A stretch of DNA of 12,401 nt from Clostridiaceae bacterium (GCA_016281115.1 JAEEHZ010000188.1:1-12401), one strand, 5' to 3'; shown: positions 1 to 7,669, counted from the first letter of the stretch. Notes: generated by a model not told the origin, from the letters alone. Translations and numbers: made by a program.

Positions 1-617
1 ATTCCGACGACTGTGCGCTTGTTGAAAATATCGGCGAAAAAGTTCATTTGTTTGAGCTTGCAAGTGATAATATTAAAATAACCCGAAAAGATGATGTTAC
101 GAGGGCAGAAGCGCTCCTTAGTTTGAGAAAAGGTGCTGATAATACCATGAGAATAGGTCAAGGGTACGATGTTCATAAGCTTAAAGAGGGCAGAAAGCTG
201 ATAATAGGCGGCGTAGAGATACCTTATGAGCTTGGTCTTGACGGACACTCGGACGCGGATGTTTTAACACACGCCCTGATGGACGCTATGCTCGGCGCGG
301 CGGCAATGGGTGATATAGGTAGATTATTCCCCGATAATGACGATAAATATAAAGGCGCGGACAGTATTGAATTGCTCAAAACGGTGAATTCTTTATTGGT
401 TGATAAAGGCTATGGTATAATTAACATAGATTGCACACTTATAGCACAAAAGCCGAAGCTTGCGCCCTACATACAGAAAATAAGAGAGAATTACTCAAGC
501 GCTTTGGGTATTGATATATCCTGCGTAAATGTAAAAGCCACGACCGAAGAGGGACTAGGCTTTACGGGAACAAATAAAGGAATGGCGGCGCAAGCCGTAT
601 GCTTGTTGAAAGGTTGA
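1..617 (+). CDS. ispDF: Bifunctional IspD/IspF (MEP cytidylyltransferase C-terminus fused to MECDP synthase), 5'-truncated by window
   Basis: The open frame runs from the window edge (first full codon at 3) to a TGA at 615-617 without a stop. The first ~48 residues resemble the C-terminus of IspD (a DDCALVE stretch, then a DNIKIT stretch followed by an acidic helix), the enzyme that makes CDP-methylerythritol. At ATG 147 a full 156-residue IspF begins, the usual IspF length. It has the zinc ligands D8, H10 and H42 (numbered from ATG 147), D56 in GDIG, and a C-terminal EGLGFTGTNKG stretch. IspF cyclises CDP-ME 2-phosphate to MEcPP. Both are cytosolic MEP-pathway enzymes. The join has almost no linker, so the two genes appear to have become one reading frame. 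Internal initiation at ATG 147 is possible (AAAAGG at 128-133, rather distant). Family assignment is secure; whether one or two polypeptides are made is inferred. Confidence 0.9.
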   Translation, partial: SDDCALVENIGEKVHLFELASDNIKITRKDDVTRAEALLSLRKGADNTMRIGQGYDVHKLKEGRKLIIGGVEIPYELGLDGHSDADVLTHALMDAMLGAAAMGDIGRLFPDNDDKYKGADSIELLKTVNSLLVDKGYGIINIDCTLIAQKPKLAPYIQKIRENYSSALGIDISCVNVKATTEEGLGFTGTNKGMAAQAVCLLKG

Positions 618-623
618 TATAAT

Positions 624-1370
624 ATGTCCGGCGATTTTTCTTTGCAGCCGCTCGGTAACGGATATTTTGTTAAGGTCTCTCCGGTACATAGATTTAATAC
701 GGATACGATAATCCTTGCGGATTTTTCTATGCCGAAAAAGCATGAAACCGCCCTTGACATAGGTACAGGCTGCGGAACGATTCCGCTTATCTGGTGCAGA
801 GAAAATGCTGCAAAGCATATTACCGCGGTGGATATTCAACCCGACGCCTGTCAGCTTTTGAGAGAAAGTGTGGAGATTAATAAGCTGGAGAACAAGATAG
901 ACGTAATAAACAGTGATATTAATTTGCTCCACGGCGAGGGATATTCGGGTTGTTACGACCTTGTTGTTTGTAACCCGCCTTACAAGCCTGAGGGAACGGG
1001 ATATGTTAACCCCGATAAAGGAAAAATGACGGCACGCCACGAAAGCGATCTTAAGCTGGAAGATATACTTATGTGTGCCAAAGATTTGTTGAGATTTGGC
1101 GGCAGGTTTTGCCTTTGTCTGAGACCCGAGAGGCTTTGTGATATAATTACGGCTTTCAGGAATGCCGATATTGAGCCGAAAAAATTAAGGCTTGTGCAGC
1201 AAAGAGAGGATAAAGCGCCAAAGCTTATGTTAATAGAGGGCAAACGCGGCGCCCAAAAGGGCGGACTTATAGTTATGCCTACGCTTTTTATCGAGGACCA
1301 AACAGGGGATTTTTCCCGGGAAATGAAAAAGATTTACGGTATATATAAATATAATGATTCACATAAATAA
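624..1370 (+). CDS. trmN6: tRNA1(Val) (adenine37-N6)-methyltransferase-like protein (TrmN6/YfiC, COG4123 type)
   Basis: A 248-residue SAM-dependent methyltransferase of Rossmann fold. Motif I is LDIGTGCGT at about residues 44-52, an acidic residue ends the next strand (VD near 70), and the catalytic NPPY motif lies at 117-120. That motif is typical of N6-adenine and exocyclic-amine methyltransferases. The N-terminal stretch, with an FxxNTDTIILADF-like pattern, is characteristic of the COG4123 group, whose E. coli member YfiC methylates A37 of tRNA1(Val). The start at ATG 624 has a GAAAGG Shine-Dalgarno at 608-613 buried in the end of ispF, only 6 nt upstream, so translation is probably coupled. 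In many Firmicutes this family is found next to rsmI, as here. The exact tRNA substrate is inferred from the family. Confidence 0.85.
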   Translation: MSGDFSLQPLGNGYFVKVSPVHRFNTDTIILADFSMPKKHETALDIGTGCGTIPLIWCRENAAKHITAVDIQPDACQLLRESVEINKLENKIDVINSDINLLHGEGYSGCYDLVVCNPPYKPEGTGYVNPDKGKMTARHESDLKLEDILMCAKDLLRFGGRFCLCLRPERLCDIITAFRNADIEPKKLRLVQQREDKAPKLMLIEGKRGAQKGGLIVMPTLFIEDQTGDFSREMKKIYGIYKYNDSHK

Positions 1371-1396
1371 GGAGAGAAAGCGGTAGTTCCGCGAAA
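1371..1396 (+). promoter_or_regulatory. rsmI ribosome-binding region with a small hairpin between Shine-Dalgarno and start
   Basis: GGAGAG lies at 1371-1376, directly after the previous stop, but the first usable ATG is at 1396, an unusually long gap. An in-frame TAG at 1384-1386 rules out any earlier start. Between them GCGG (1380-1383) and CCGC (1389-1392) can form a 4-bp stem with a 5-nt loop. Folding it would bring the effective spacing down to about 6 nt. The hairpin is visible; its role in bridging is inference. Confidence 0.3.
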
Positions 1397-2238
1397 TGAA
1401 TATTATGTCGGGCAAATTATATATTGTGGGTACTCCAATAGGAAATTTAAAGGATTTTTCACAGCGTGCGGCTCAAACACTTAAAACGGTGGATTTTATC
1501 GCCGCTGAGGATACCCGTGTATCTGTTAAAATACTTAACAGCCTTAATATTTCTACGCCTATGATAAGCTCTCACGAACACAATATGCACGAAAAAGGCA
1601 AGATTATATGCGACCGAATTTTGGCAGGTGAAAACTGCGCAATAGTTACGGACGCAGGTATGCCCTGCATAAGCGATCCGGGAGAAATGCTTGTTAAGCA
1701 GTGCGCCGAGCTTAATATAGAGGTTTTGGCTGTACCGGGACCGAGTGCTTTGACCGCCGCGCTTGCAGTGTCGGGGCTTAATACGGGCAGATTTACATTT
1801 GAGGGCTTTTTGAGCGTTAATAAGCGCTCGAGAACTCAGCATTTGGAAGAGCTCATAAATGAAAAGCGCACTATGATATTCTACGAAGCGCCGCATAAAC
1901 TTTCATCTACACTTGAAGATCTATATAAATATTTCGGTAACAGAAAAATAGCAATTGTGCGTGAAATTACAAAAATACACGAGCAGGTCATAAGAACTAC
2001 ACTTGAATCAGCCTGTAAAAACTATACCCAAGGTGAAATAAAAGGTGAGATTGTGCTTGTTGTTGAAGGCAAAAGCGATGATCTGCTAAATAAAACTTAT
2101 GATATTGAATCTGCCTGCGAGCTTGCACGGGAGCTTGTTTTAAAAGGCTTTTCAAAAACAGAGGCTGCGCGTCAGGCGGCAAAAATAACAGGTATCAAAA
2201 AAAGTGATATTTACAAAGAAATTCTCGAAAATGAGTGA
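1396..2238 (+). CDS. rsmI: 16S rRNA (cytidine1402-2'-O)-methyltransferase RsmI
   Basis: A 280-residue protein of standard RsmI length. It belongs to the tetrapyrrole-methylase-like SAM methyltransferase fold and modifies the ribose of C1402 in the decoding centre of the 30S subunit. Visible motifs are GTPIGNL (12-18), AAEDTR (36-41), TDAGMPCISDPG (85-96), PGPSA (114-118) and FEGFL (135-139). These follow the family order, and the C-terminal helical region with a GFSKTEAARQAA stretch is also typical. The start is ATG 1396 or ATG 1405; both follow an in-frame TAG at 1384, so nothing earlier is possible. The end overlaps the folC start by 4 nt (GTGA), which suggests translational coupling. Confidence 0.95.
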   Translation: MNIMSGKLYIVGTPIGNLKDFSQRAAQTLKTVDFIAAEDTRVSVKILNSLNISTPMISSHEHNMHEKGKIICDRILAGENCAIVTDAGMPCISDPGEMLVKQCAELNIEVLAVPGPSALTAALAVSGLNTGRFTFEGFLSVNKRSRTQHLEELINEKRTMIFYEAPHKLSSTLEDLYKYFGNRKIAIVREITKIHEQVIRTTLESACKNYTQGEIKGEIVLVVEGKSDDLLNKTYDIESACELARELVLKGFSKTEAARQAAKITGIKKSDIYKEILENE

Positions 2239-3518
2239 TAATTTTGGAATATGAAAAAGCTGTGGAAGCAATTTGCTCCCTTAAAAAATTCGGCTCACGG
2301 CCGGGGCTTGACAGCATAAGAGAGCTGCTTGACCGTTTAGACAACCCGCAAAACAAGCTGAAATATATTCATGTTGCAGGAACAAACGGCAAGGGCTCGG
2401 TGTGTGCAATGACAGCGAAGATCTTGGAATGTGCGGAATATAAAACAGGGCTTTATATTTCGCCTTATGTTGTTGATTTTCGTGAAAGAATACAGATATG
2501 CTCAGAAATGATACCGAAATCAGAGCTTGCCCGTCTTGTAGATAATACATATCCCGTTGTTGAAAAACTCATCAACGACGGTATTATAATCACGGAATTT
2601 GAATATATAACGGCATTGGCTTTCTTGTGGTTTGAGGAGCAGAAATGCGACATTGTTGTGCTTGAAACGGGGCTCGGAGGCAGATTTGACGCGACAAACA
2701 TCATAAATGAGTCGATCGTTGACGTAATAACACCAATATCGTTGGACCACACAAATGTGCTTGGCGATACGACAGAGAAGATCTGCGACGAAAAAAGACA
2801 TATTATCAAAGAAAAATCATCTGTGGTGTTTTACCGGCAGCAACAGTCGGTAAATATGATGATACAGGAACACGCCGAATTGAAGAAATCCCGTGTGTAT
2901 TTTGCCGACGAAACGGGGATCGCCCCCTATAAACAAAGTTTGAAAGAAAATTCTTTTGTTTTTAAGGGCGAAGTGTACAAGCTCAATTTGCTTGGTGTTC
3001 ATCAGGTAAAAAACGCCGCAATAGTGTTTACCGTAATAAACGCTTTACGAAAAAATGGATTTGTTATACCGTGTAAGGCTGTAAAGCAAGGATTCGCAGA
3101 GGTAATACACCCCGGAAGATTAGAGTGCTTTAACAAGAAAATTCCTATTATTTTAGACGGCGCGCACAATCCCTCCGGTATGACGGTGTTGTCGAATGCG
3201 ATAAATACGTTGCTTTCGGGTAAAAAGATTATTTGCGTGTTGGGCATGCTGTCGGACAAAGATATACAGGGGTCTGTTTCTCACTTAAAAGGACAGCTTT
3301 CTTCCGTCATTTGCACAGAGCCTTTAAATGAGCGAAAACAAAGCGCTGATAAATTGAAAAGTATCGCAGATAATTATTTTGATAATGTTATAGCCGTTAG
3401 CGACCCTCACGATGCGCTTAAAAAGGCTTTGAGCTTAGCCGATGACAATTCTGCGGTGCTTGTGTGCGGCTCGCTTTATCTTGTAAGTGAGCTTAGGGCA
3501 GAAATTATAGAATTATAA
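2235..3518 (+). CDS. folC: Folylpolyglutamate synthase / dihydrofolate synthase FolC
   Basis: A 427-residue Mur-ligase-family enzyme that adds glutamate to folates with ATP, and in many bacteria also to dihydropteroate. The ATP-binding P-loop GTNGKGS is at 49-55, preceded by IHVAG. The family motifs SPYVVDFRERIQ (76-87), ETGLGGRFDATN (144-155), SLDHTNVLG (169-177) and C-terminal DGAHNPSGM follow in order. Length is normal. The GTG start at 2235 overlaps the rsmI stop (GTGA) and lacks a good Shine-Dalgarno, so it probably depends on coupled translation. A TTG at 2244 is the alternative and would remove three residues. Whether the enzyme has both activities or only FPGS cannot be told from the sequence. 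Confidence 0.95.
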   Translation: MIILEYEKAVEAICSLKKFGSRPGLDSIRELLDRLDNPQNKLKYIHVAGTNGKGSVCAMTAKILECAEYKTGLYISPYVVDFRERIQICSEMIPKSELARLVDNTYPVVEKLINDGIIITEFEYITALAFLWFEEQKCDIVVLETGLGGRFDATNIINESIVDVITPISLDHTNVLGDTTEKICDEKRHIIKEKSSVVFYRQQQSVNMMIQEHAELKKSRVYFADETGIAPYKQSLKENSFVFKGEVYKLNLLGVHQVKNAAIVFTVINALRKNGFVIPCKAVKQGFAEVIHPGRLECFNKKIPIILDGAHNPSGMTVLSNAINTLLSGKKIICVLGMLSDKDIQGSVSHLKGQLSSVICTEPLNERKQSADKLKSIADNYFDNVIAVSDPHDALKKALSLADDNSAVLVCGSLYLVSELRAEIIEL

Positions 3519-3541
3519 TTATAAAGAAATGGGGCGGTATA

Positions 3542-4219
3542 TTGATAAAAAAAATAATTTCAATTATGCTGTCTCTGTGCTTTCTGATTTATTTTTGCTC
3601 CTGTGCCGAGGGTGACACCTTAAGAGACGATGAAATACTGTCTTGGAATGACTTCTTTTCACAGTACAGCCAAACGTACAACCCCTCTTTTGAGGGATTC
3701 ATTAACGATAACGATATTAATATGAATATAAGACTTGCCTTTTCAAGCGGAGAAATTACATTTGCAATGTGCTACGGATTTTTTGACGACAACGCTGAGG
3801 ATATCTTGTCAAATGTTTTTTCTTATGTGGGCTGCTCAGACTTTACCTATGAGGAAAACGGTGACACCGCAGCTTTATACGCAAAACGGGACGACTTAAA
3901 CATTAAGTATGAAATGAAATATAAAAACAATTCCGCCCTGCTTACTTACTATGTAGAAGATGTTTTGGCAGAGCAGATGAGCGTTTGTGTGCGTGACGGT
4001 TATACGGCAAAAACCTACACAAACACCGAAAATGAATACAGATATATAATTTATGCAAACGGAGACATATATATAGGCAAAGACAAAGGCAAAGATACGT
4101 TAAAGGTTTCTCTTTACGATAATCCGGAAAAGGCGAAATACACATCATTTATCACTAATATGGCAGGCGTATGCTCATATGTAAAGGGCAAAACCGAAAT
4201 AAGCGGAACATTTGCGTGA
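3542..4219 (+). CDS. Putative secreted lipoprotein of unknown function
   Basis: A 225-residue protein I do not recognise. It begins with a lipoprotein-like signal: two lysines at 3-4, a hydrophobic stretch at about 5-18, then FCSC with cysteines at 19 and 21, followed by acidic residues. C21 (preceded by serine) is the likely lipidated cysteine, although the -3 residue is Phe and not the usual Leu. The remainder is polar and rich in Asp, Glu, Tyr and Asn, with no motif I can name. The start is TTG 3542 with a GGGGCGG Shine-Dalgarno at 3531-3537; an ATG at 3529 is out of frame. It lies 23 nt after folC, so co-transcription is likely. No terminator is evident after it. Confidence 0.7.
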   Translation: MIKKIISIMLSLCFLIYFCSCAEGDTLRDDEILSWNDFFSQYSQTYNPSFEGFINDNDINMNIRLAFSSGEITFAMCYGFFDDNAEDILSNVFSYVGCSDFTYEENGDTAALYAKRDDLNIKYEMKYKNNSALLTYYVEDVLAEQMSVCVRDGYTAKTYTNTENEYRYIIYANGDIYIGKDKGKDTLKVSLYDNPEKAKYTSFITNMAGVCSYVKGKTEISGTFA

Positions 4220-4259
4220 CCAAATAATATTAAACAATAATTTCGTGATTTTACCCCAA

Positions 4260-4336
4260 AAAATATATATTGATACAAAATTAGAAAATAACACAATATA
4301 TAGTGCTTTTCAATTGACTTGCACTGTATATTGTGT
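4260..4336 (+). promoter_or_regulatory. Tandem NrdR-box-like operators upstream of nrdG
   Basis: Two 16-bp palindromic sites match the NrdR box (acaCwAtATaTwGtgt): ACACAATATATAGTGC at 4291-4306 and GCACTGTATATTGTGT at 4321-4336. Their centres are 30 bp apart, close to three helical turns, the usual paired arrangement. A weaker third match, AAAATATATATTGATA at 4260-4275, is centred 31 bp further upstream; the region is AT-rich, so this one is tentative. NrdR is the ATP-cone repressor of ribonucleotide reductase genes; nrdR itself is not in the window. The downstream box fills the -35/-10 spacer, which predicts direct repression. Confidence 0.85.
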
Positions 4337-4342
4337 TAAACT
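4314..4342 (+). promoter_or_regulatory. Predicted sigma-A promoter of nrdG
   Basis: A -35 element TTGACT (4314-4319) and a -10 element TAAACT (4337-4342) are separated by 17 bp. The predicted start is near 4349, giving a leader of about 27 nt. The spacer is occupied almost exactly by the second NrdR box. The layout matches the nrdD promoter, which raises confidence despite the weak -10. Confidence 0.65.
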
Positions 4343-4375
4343 TATCTTGTAAGCAATTTCAAAGGCGGCGAATAT

Positions 4376-5062
4376 ATGAATATACAAGGCTTTCAAAAGA
4401 TGACATTACTTGACTACCCCGGAAAGGTTGCGTGTACCGTTTTTACGGGAGGGTGTAATTTAAGATGTCCATTTTGCCACAATGCGGAGCTGGTTCTTGA
4501 CCCTTTTGAGTATAAAAGCATTGAAAACGAGGTCATTGAGTATCTCAACAAGCGAAAAGGACTTATCGACGGCGTTTGCGTAACAGGCGGAGAGCCGCTT
4601 CTGCAAAAGGATATAGTTTCATTTATAAATCAAGTCAGGGAGCTTGGTTATAAAATAAAGCTTGACACAAACGGAACTTTTCCCGACAAACTGAAAAGCA
4701 TTATTGAAAGCGGACTTGTAGATTATATTGCGATGGATATAAAAAACTCTGTTGAAAACTATGATTTGGCAGTCGGCTGCAAAGTAAATAAAGAAAAAAT
4801 AACAGAAAGCATAAAGCTTATAAAATCAAGCTCAACAGACCACGAATTCAGAACTACCGCCGTAAAGGGAATACATACCATACCGGATTTTGAAAAGATG
4901 GCGCAACTTGTGGGCAAAAATGAGAAATACTATATACAGATGTTTGTAGACTCTGGAAATCTCATCGGAAAAGGCGTTTCTGCCTTCAGCGAAGAAGAAA
5001 TGAAAAACATATTAATTGCCGCAAAACAATATGCCGATCTGACAGAGCTCCGGGGAATTTAA
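4376..5062 (+). CDS. nrdG: Anaerobic ribonucleoside-triphosphate reductase activating protein (radical SAM, NrdG2-type)
   Basis: A 228-residue radical-SAM enzyme that generates the glycyl radical on NrdD by reductive cleavage of SAM. The [4Fe-4S] motif CNLRCPFC gives the cysteines C27, C31 and C34, preceded by FTGG. TGGEP at 70-74 is the SAM-amine-binding stretch, and LDTNGTFP lies near 96-103. The N-terminus (GFQKMTLLDYPGKVACTVF) is typical of the longer NrdG-like activases of anaerobes and differs from the ~155-residue E. coli type. ATG 4376 has an AAAGGCGG ribosome binding site at 4361-4368. The gene precedes nrdD, is separated from it by about 200 nt, and has its own NrdR-controlled promoter. 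A different glycyl-radical partner is conceivable, but adjacency and shared NrdR boxes make NrdD by far the likeliest. Confidence 0.93.
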   Translation: MNIQGFQKMTLLDYPGKVACTVFTGGCNLRCPFCHNAELVLDPFEYKSIENEVIEYLNKRKGLIDGVCVTGGEPLLQKDIVSFINQVRELGYKIKLDTNGTFPDKLKSIIESGLVDYIAMDIKNSVENYDLAVGCKVNKEKITESIKLIKSSSTDHEFRTTAVKGIHTIPDFEKMAQLVGKNEKYYIQMFVDSGNLIGKGVSAFSEEEMKNILIAAKQYADLTELRGI

Positions 5063-5120
5063 TTCTGACAAATAATTACAGATAAACAGGCGCAGTAGAC
5101 TTGCTATTTAATATGGCAAA

Positions 5121-5198
5121 GCCCAATATATTGATTTGATTACAAAATTGTCATCAATATATTGTGTTTTATGTATTGACACATACTAAATACTGTGT
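5121..5198 (+). promoter_or_regulatory. Three in-phase NrdR-box-like operators upstream of nrdD
   Basis: CATCAATATATTGTGT (5152-5167) and ATACTAAATACTGTGT (5183-5198) match the NrdR box and have centres 31 bp apart. A further palindrome, GCCCAATATATTGATT (5121-5136), is centred exactly 31 bp upstream again and shares the 10-bp core CAATATATTG with the middle box. The downstream box lies between the -35 and -10 of the nrdD promoter, as at nrdG. The two proximal boxes are well supported. The third is less like the consensus in its outer bases, but its phasing is striking. Confidence 0.85.
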
Positions 5199-5204
5199 TA
5201 TACT
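5176..5204 (+). promoter_or_regulatory. Predicted sigma-A promoter of nrdD
   Basis: A perfect -35 TTGACA (5176-5181), a 17-bp spacer and a -10 TATACT (5199-5204). Transcription should start near 5211, leaving a ~59-nt leader before ATG 5270. The spacer is essentially one NrdR box, so bound NrdR would block RNA polymerase. Confidence 0.85.
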
Positions 5205-5269
5205 CCTAACCGTTGCAAGAACGAATCAGGCGAAGAGGTATTAAGTATATAAAATTAGGGGGATTTAAA

Positions 5270-7651
5270 ATGTACAGAGTGGTAAAAAGAAACAGCGAAA
5301 CGGCGGATTTCAACATTTCAAAAATTTCGGATGCGATCAAAAAGGCGTTTGATGCGTGCGAGCGTCAGTACAACGACAACATCATTGACTTTTTGGCGCT
5401 TAAGGTAACAAGCGATTTTGAGCCGAAGATAAGCGACGGCCTTGTATATGTTGAGGATATACAGGACAGTGTTGAAACAGTGCTGGTTCAGGCAGGCTAC
5501 GCAGACGTTGCAAAGGCATATATCCTTTACAGAAGACAGCGTGAAAAGCTGCGTAATATGAAATCTACGATACTCGACTACAAAGAGCTTGTAGATAAAT
5601 ACGTAAAGAATATAGACTGGCGTGTAAAAGAAAACTCTACCGTTACTTACAGCGTTGGCGGACTTATCCTCAGCAACTCGGGCGCAATAACAGCTAACTA
5701 TTGGCTTTCGGAAATATATGACGATGAAATATCTCGCGCGCACAAAAACGCGGATATCCACATTCACGACCTTTCTATGCTCACAGGCTACTGTGCAGGC
5801 TGGTCGCTTAAACAGCTTATAAAAGAAGGCTTGGGCGGCGTTACGGGTAAGATAACTTCCGCACCTGCAAAGCATCTTGCCACACTGTGCAACCAGATGG
5901 TCAATTTCCTCGGCATTCTGCAAAACGAATGGGCAGGCGCACAGGCATTTTCTTCATTCGACACATATCTTGCCCCGTTTGTAAAGGCTGATAATCTTGA
6001 TTACGACACAGTTAAAAAGTGTGTAGAATCATTTATTTACGGTGTAAACACCCCCAGCAGATGGGGAACACAGGCACCGTTCAGCAATATCACTCTCGAC
6101 TGGACAGTACCCTTTGACTTAAAAGATGAGCCTGCTATTGTCGGTGGCAAGCAGATGGACTTCACATACGGCGACTGCAAAAAAGAAATGGATATGGTAA
6201 ACAAAGCGTTTATCGAGGTTATGATTGAGGGCGACGCACACGGCAGAGGCTTCCAGTATCCAATACCCACATATTCCATTACAAGAGATTTTGACTGGTC
6301 GGAAACAGAGAACAACAAGCTTTTGTTTGAAATGACCGCAAAATACGGCACACCTTATTTCTCAAACTATGTAAACAGCGATATGGAGCCATCCGATGTA
6401 AGAAGTATGTGTTGCAGACTGAGACTTGACTTAAGAGAACTGAGAAAGAAATCGGGCGGCTTCTTCGGAAGCGGAGAAAGCACCGGCTCTGTCGGCGTTG
6501 TAACGATAAATATGCCCAGAATAGCATATTTGGCTTCAAGTGAAGAAGATTTCTATAACCGTCTTGACAAAATGATGGATATAGCAGCGCGTTCCTTAAA
6601 GGTTAAGAGAACAATAATAACAAACCTTATGAACGAGGGCTTGTATCCGTACACAAAGAGATATCTGGGAACATTTGACAATCACTTCTCCACAATAGGT
6701 CTTGTAGGTATGAACGAGGCTTGCCTTAACGCAAAATGGATAGGTATGGATATGACAAACGAGAAAGCCCAGAAATTTACAAAGGCTGTTCTTAATCATA
6801 TGAGAGAGCGTTTGTCAGACTATCAGGAAATGTACGGCGATCTTTATAACCTCGAGGCAACTCCTGCGGAGTCTACCTCTTACCGTCTTGCAAAACACGA
6901 CAGAAAGAGATATCCCGATATAATCACTGCATCGGACGCAGACACGCCTTATTACACAAACAGCTCGCACTTGCCTGTAAGCTTTACCGACGATATCTTT
7001 ACGGCGCTTGACATTCAGGATGAATTACAGACATTATACACATCGGGTACCGTTTTCCACGCGTTCCTCGGCGAAAAGCTTCCGGATTGGAAAGCCGCGG
7101 CTTCTATAGTAAGAAAAATATCCGAGAATTACAGATTGCCTTACTATACTCTTTCTCCCACATATTCCGTATGTAAAGATCACGGATATATCACGGGTGA
7201 GCATTTCATCTGTCCGCACTGCGGAAAAGAAACAGAGGTTTACAGCCGTATAACAGGATATTACCGTCCTGTTAAGAACTGGAACAACGGTAAATCTCAG
7301 GAATATAAAGAGAGAAAAACTTATAATATCGCAACATCGGTATTGACACATAACGGTCCCAAAAACGAGACTTGCGTTTGCGAAGCACCGAAAGAGAAGA
7401 AATTTGACTTGCTTGAGGACGGAGTTTATCTCTTTGCCTCTGCAACCTGCCCCAACTGCAAAATAGCAGAGCAGCTTCTAAACAAAGCGGAGATCAAATA
7501 TACAAAAGTTCTTGCAAACGATAACGCAAACCTTGCAAACGCGCTTGGCATAAAACAGGCACCTACACTTGTAAACGTTTTTGACGGCGAAGTTGAAAAA
7601 TTTGCTTCCGTTGCGAATGTTAAAAAGTATATTGCAGCTGTAAGAAGCTGA
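5270..7651 (+). CDS. nrdD: Anaerobic (class III) ribonucleoside-triphosphate reductase with C-terminal redoxin domain
   Basis: A 793-residue glycyl-radical enzyme that reduces NTPs to dNTPs without oxygen. An ATP-cone (about 1-95) carries allosteric control. The catalytic barrel has a cysteine in GYCAGW (C175), an adjacent pair in SMCCRLRLD (C381, C382), and GSGESTGSVGVVTINMPR just after. A zinc site is suggested by a Cys-x2-His stretch followed by CPHC (C648, C651). The glycyl-radical loop RITGYYRP puts the radical on G663. Past the normal end come a CxC (C702, C704) and a thioredoxin/glutaredoxin-like domain of about 75 residues with CPNC (C727, C730) and a cis-Pro-like APT (P765). ATG 5270 is chosen because of AGGGGGA at 5257-5263; the upstream in-frame TTG at 5213 lies at the predicted transcription start. 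The fused redoxin suggests an internal dithiol reductant rather than formate; that is inference. Confidence 0.96.
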   Translation: MYRVVKRNSETADFNISKISDAIKKAFDACERQYNDNIIDFLALKVTSDFEPKISDGLVYVEDIQDSVETVLVQAGYADVAKAYILYRRQREKLRNMKSTILDYKELVDKYVKNIDWRVKENSTVTYSVGGLILSNSGAITANYWLSEIYDDEISRAHKNADIHIHDLSMLTGYCAGWSLKQLIKEGLGGVTGKITSAPAKHLATLCNQMVNFLGILQNEWAGAQAFSSFDTYLAPFVKADNLDYDTVKKCVESFIYGVNTPSRWGTQAPFSNITLDWTVPFDLKDEPAIVGGKQMDFTYGDCKKEMDMVNKAFIEVMIEGDAHGRGFQYPIPTYSITRDFDWSETENNKLLFEMTAKYGTPYFSNYVNSDMEPSDVRSMCCRLRLDLRELRKKSGGFFGSGESTGSVGVVTINMPRIAYLASSEEDFYNRLDKMMDIAARSLKVKRTIITNLMNEGLYPYTKRYLGTFDNHFSTIGLVGMNEACLNAKWIGMDMTNEKAQKFTKAVLNHMRERLSDYQEMYGDLYNLEATPAESTSYRLAKHDRKRYPDIITASDADTPYYTNSSHLPVSFTDDIFTALDIQDELQTLYTSGTVFHAFLGEKLPDWKAAASIVRKISENYRLPYYTLSPTYSVCKDHGYITGEHFICPHCGKETEVYSRITGYYRPVKNWNNGKSQEYKERKTYNIATSVLTHNGPKNETCVCEAPKEKKFDLLEDGVYLFASATCPNCKIAEQLLNKAEIKYTKVLANDNANLANALGIKQAPTLVNVFDGEVEKFASVANVKKYIAAVRS

Positions 7652-7669
7652 TAAAATTTAATAACTGAT

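Noticed and set aside
555..1040. Open frame on the minus strand opposite ispF and trmN6
   Set aside because: It lies antisense to two well-recognised genes, resembles no known family and has no ribosome binding site I can see. The other long minus-strand frames were rejected for the same reason.
4220..4259. Terminator or promoter just after the lipoprotein gene
   Set aside because: The sequence is AT-rich but has no stable inverted repeat and no -35/-10 pair with sensible spacing.
5063..5120. Terminator between nrdG and nrdD
   Set aside because: Only a 4-bp stem (TTGC with GCAA around 5101-5119) is visible, with no T-tract, so nrdG transcripts may run into nrdD.
5213..5269. Upstream TTG extension of nrdD (19 extra residues)
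   Set aside because: The ATP-cone starts at ATG 5270, which has a strong AGGGGGA site at 5257-5263. The TTG lies at the predicted transcription start and has no ribosome binding site.
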